Assembly: GCA_964491015.1 (NCBI GenBank)
Contig: CAZBEY010000085.1
Location: forward strand, 1 to 7,400
Reading direction: 5' to 3'
DNA length: 7,400 bases
DNA from: JADFRD01 sp964491015
GTDB taxonomy: Bacteria > Fidelibacterota > Marinisomatia > Marinisomatales > TCS55
The stretch's first letter is position 1. Each line of letters opens with the position of its first letter. This document shows, one piece after another, positions 6,099 through 7,400 of the stretch. Under the pieces are notes generated by a model. It did no database searches and was not told the DNA's origin. It worked only from the letters and a program-made list of their open reading frames with translations. The position numbers were made by a program, and so were the translations under genes.

Positions 6099-6517
6099 AA
6101 AAATTGATAATTATTATTATTTTGAGTATCCTGACGGGCCAAAACAGGACGCCTTCAGAATATTGGAGCCGTCTAAATGAAAGTGAAAAGATTTCCTTTG
6201 TCAACGGCGCCTATTCCGCTGCTTCTGCATTGAAAATGCATCACCAGCGCCAGGTAAAGGAGCAGTATTTGGGAAACGATAACTGGGTCCGCCCTTATTT
6301 CATTGACCGGTATTACGAAATTATCGATGAACATATATCAAAAGAGGTTGAGGGGAAAATTGACGTTATTGCTAAAGCAATGGATGCGTTTTATTCCAAT
6401 TCAGATAATGAAAATATTCCTATTATAGAAGCCATGCGTATTGTGTCCATGGTCCAGGACGGAAAAAATCAAAAAGCAAACCTCTACCTGCTAAAAGCCC
6501 AACGGAAATATCAATAG
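6095..6517 (+). CDS. Secreted protein of unknown function coupled to nadE
   Basis: This 140-aa protein is not recognised. It opens with a short Sec-type signal or anchor: two Lys followed by an Ile/Leu core (MKKLIIIIILSILTG, 1-15). No Cys occurs in the whole protein, so it is not a lipoprotein. The remainder is predicted by eye to be largely helical and charged: EYWSRLNESEKISFVNGAYSA (21-42), WVRPYFIDRYYEIIDEHIS (63-81), then KIDVIAKAMDAFYS and IIEAMRIVSMVQDG. The general plan (a small exported helical domain with a GAYSA segment and a late Ala-Met-Asp-Ala-Phe-Tyr helix) is loosely like Rap1a/Tai-type periplasmic proteins, but the Cys pairs of that family are missing, so I do not assign it. 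It overlaps the nadE stop by 4 nt and is probably the last gene of the acyP-nadE operon. Confidence 0.75.
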   Translation: MKKLIIIIILSILTGQNRTPSEYWSRLNESEKISFVNGAYSAASALKMHHQRQVKEQYLGNDNWVRPYFIDRYYEIIDEHISKEVEGKIDVIAKAMDAFYSNSDNENIPIIEAMRIVSMVQDGKNQKANLYLLKAQRKYQ

Positions 6518-6630
6518 TTTGGTATCCTGCAAATAATAGAACCCTTTTCAAGTATTTTGTGTCATTGTCCGAAGTACTGCTGTAGTCTGCAAGTAGTAAA
6601 CTGCAAAACATTTTTACCGGTTTAAATTGA
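6518..6630. other. Convergent intergenic gap
   Basis: This gap separates the plus-strand nadE operon from the minus-strand toxin-antitoxin pair. It has no coding frame and no strong stem followed by a U-run, so the operon's terminator is not visible. Confidence 0.35.
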
Positions 6631-6651
6631 ATCAATCATCCTATGATTGAT
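6631..6651 (-). terminator. Hairpin across the antitoxin stop codon
   Basis: ATCAATCAT (6631-6639) and ATGATTGAT (6643-6651) are exact reverse complements around a CCT loop, giving a 9-bp stem. The antitoxin TAG (complement of 6641-6643) falls in the loop and arm. The stem is AT-rich and only a weak T-rich stretch follows on the minus strand, so termination or mRNA 3'-end protection is tentative. Confidence 0.35.
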
Positions 6652-6874
6652 GTGCACGGACATATATATCCAATAAATTTCGTATCATTTTTTGATATGG
6701 AGAATGAAGTTCTTTTCCCTTGGATTTAAAAAACTCTAGAGTGGACATTGAAATTTCTAAAGTAATTTTTTTCGTTTGTTCCTTTCTTACCAGCATTTCA
6801 GGCGGTGGTAAAAAATCGTTAACTCTGGTTAATTTACCGATGGGTTGATCAGTTTGTTGCGTTTTCTTTGTCAT
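6641..6874 (-). CDS. brnA: BrnA/CopG-type ribbon-helix-helix antitoxin
   Basis: The antitoxin neutralises its cognate RNase toxin and represses its own operon through a ribbon-helix-helix dimer. The chosen start (ATG, complement of 6872-6874) gives 77 aa and has a strong AAGGGG Shine-Dalgarno site at 6885-6890; a longer form starting upstream at 6931 reads through the toxin's last codons and lacks such support. The family leader IGKLTRVNDFLPPPEMLV (12-29) is very characteristic of BrnT-associated CopG antitoxins. The RHH domain follows: strand KKITLEIS (35-42), helix TLEFFKSKGKEL (45-56), and helix YQKMIRNLLDIYV (60-72). It overlaps the end of the toxin gene by 26 nt, the usual toxin-first order of brnTA. 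The stop lies in a hairpin. Confidence 0.87.
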   Translation of the reverse strand: MTKKTQQTDQPIGKLTRVNDFLPPPEMLVRKEQTKKITLEISMSTLEFFKSKGKELHSPYQKMIRNLLDIYVRAHQS

Positions 6875-7151
6875 AATATTTTTTCCCCTTTTGCCAGTAT
6901 CCTGCACCATAAATACTAATCCTTTTCTCACGCTGATCGCATCGGACAGTTAAAACACGGTTACTGACCTTCCCGATGCAAAAATACCTTTCTTCTTTTT
7001 TACTATGCATTTCATCAATGGCGGTGATTCTGTTTGGATCATAAAAAGCTTCTTGAGCAACAATAAATGATACACCATGCTTTTGTTGGTTTTCGCGATC
7101 CTTTTCATCATCCCACTCGAATGAAAGCATATTAGTCATATCAGAAACCAT
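6849..7151 (-). CDS. brnT: BrnT-family ribonuclease toxin
   Basis: BrnT toxins are small RelE-fold RNases that inhibit translation by cutting RNA. This 100-aa form has the family landmarks FEWDDEKDRENQQKHGVSF (11-29), EAFYDPN (34-40), HSKKEERYFCIG (49-60) and the RVLTVRCDQREKRISIYGAG segment (65-84). The C-terminus is atypical: where most BrnT proteins read ISARxAT, this one reads IYGAGYWQKGKKYY, losing the Arg of the SAR motif, so activity may be altered or reduced. The start is uncertain: Met1 (7151), Met5 (7139) and Met8 (7130) are all possible, and none has a clear ribosome-binding site; Met8 is closest to the usual N-terminus. The antitoxin gene overlaps the 3' end. It probably shares one promoter with brnA and is autorepressed. 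Confidence 0.85.
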   Translation of the reverse strand: MVSDMTNMLSFEWDDEKDRENQQKHGVSFIVAQEAFYDPNRITAIDEMHSKKEERYFCIGKVSNRVLTVRCDQREKRISIYGAGYWQKGKKYYDKENATN

Positions 7152-7155
7152 GAAA

Positions 7156-7193
7156 AATATGGGGAAATATCAATATAATAATATGGGTAAATA
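7156..7193 (-). promoter_or_regulatory. Paired direct repeats, candidate brnTA operator
   Basis: AATATGGGGAAATA (7156-7169) and AATATGGGTAAATA (7180-7193) match at 13 of 14 bases with starts 24 bp apart, immediately before the toxin start. RHH antitoxins commonly bind such repeats to repress their own operon. A TATAAT hexamer on the minus strand (complement of 7198-7203) lies next to the pair, though no good -35 at 17 bp is visible. The operator role is inferred. Confidence 0.45.
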
Positions 7194-7252
7194 ATTGATT
7201 ATATGAGTTGACAATTCTTTGTAATCGCGAATTATCTCCTTTTTTAAAGTTA

Positions 7253-7400
7253 TCATCTGTAACCCCGGTAAACCATCGCTTTTCTTGTCGTAAGATCTTC
7301 TCCTACTATTACTATCATATCATTTTTAATCGCTAAACCGGTTGTTGTAATAAAATCGTGAATATCAAAGGCATCCAGTTCCTCATAAAATTTCCAGTTT
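7253..7400 (-). CDS. C-terminal end of an unrecognised protein (partial)
   Basis: A minus-strand frame enters from the right edge and is open for 48 codons until TGA (complement of 7253-7255). It reads WKFYEELDAFDIHDFITTTG (residues 2-21 of the visible part), then LAIKNDMIVIVGEDLTTRKA, and ends MVYRGYR. The alternation of an acidic/aromatic helix-like part and a beta-like IKNDMIVIVGEDL strand looks like genuine protein, but I do not recognise the family. It lies about 100 bp upstream of brnT on the same strand, so it could be the gene before the toxin-antitoxin pair, although the AT-rich gap with candidate operator repeats suggests brnTA has its own promoter. Coding status rests on composition only. 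Confidence 0.5.
   Translation of the reverse strand, partial: NWKFYEELDAFDIHDFITTTGLAIKNDMIVIVGEDLTTRKAMVYRGYR

Noticed and set aside
6641..6931. Longer 96-aa form of the antitoxin
   Set aside because: The extra 19 residues overlap the toxin gene, do not look like the family leader, and lack the strong Shine-Dalgarno site found before the internal ATG at 6874.

Overview
This window looks like chromosome from a Gram-negative, moderately AT-rich bacterium. The evidence is an LptE-type outer-membrane LPS-assembly lipoprotein, and an intergenic landscape rich in short inverted and tandem repeats of the kind seen in FCB-group genomes (Marinimicrobia, Ignavibacteria and Caldithrix-like lineages). 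The phylum is an inference from style, not a proven assignment.

Layout, left to right. (1) Positions 21-118 carry a 21-bp tandem repeat that runs in frame into an LptE-like gene ending at 660. (2) Positions 661-921 are intergenic and hold a 110-bp MITE-like element with imperfect terminal inverted repeats. (3) Positions 922-2214 encode a complete asparaginyl-tRNA synthetase (asnS). (4) Positions 2211-3565 are an AT-rich accessory block: a stub of a HigA-like antitoxin overlapping the asnS stop, a small membrane protein of unknown function, and a BRO-N/DinD-like gene broken by a frameshift that carries a 29-bp near-perfect palindrome. (5) Positions 3603-4055 encode a small LOG/SLOG-type Rossmann protein. 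(6) Positions 4108-4193 hold a second inverted-repeat element, directly before the next gene. (7) Positions 4210-6517 form a tightly overlapping operon: acylphosphatase, glutamine-dependent NAD+ synthetase (nadE) and a secreted protein of unknown function. (8) On the minus strand, 6641-7151 is a BrnT/BrnA-type toxin-antitoxin module, with a pair of 14-bp direct repeats just upstream that could be its operator. The C-terminal end of another minus-strand gene enters from the right edge.

Housekeeping genes (asnS, nadE, acyP, lptE) alternate with accessory and decaying genes (antitoxin stub, broken DinD-like gene, toxin-antitoxin pair) and with three unrelated families of short repeats. I see no complete new multi-gene system. 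The most noteworthy points are the in-frame repeat at the lptE 5' end, the Ca-binding-like acidic insert in LptE, the palindrome inside the DinD-like gene, the unknown secreted protein coupled to nadE, and the brnTA operator candidates with an atypical BrnT C-terminus.
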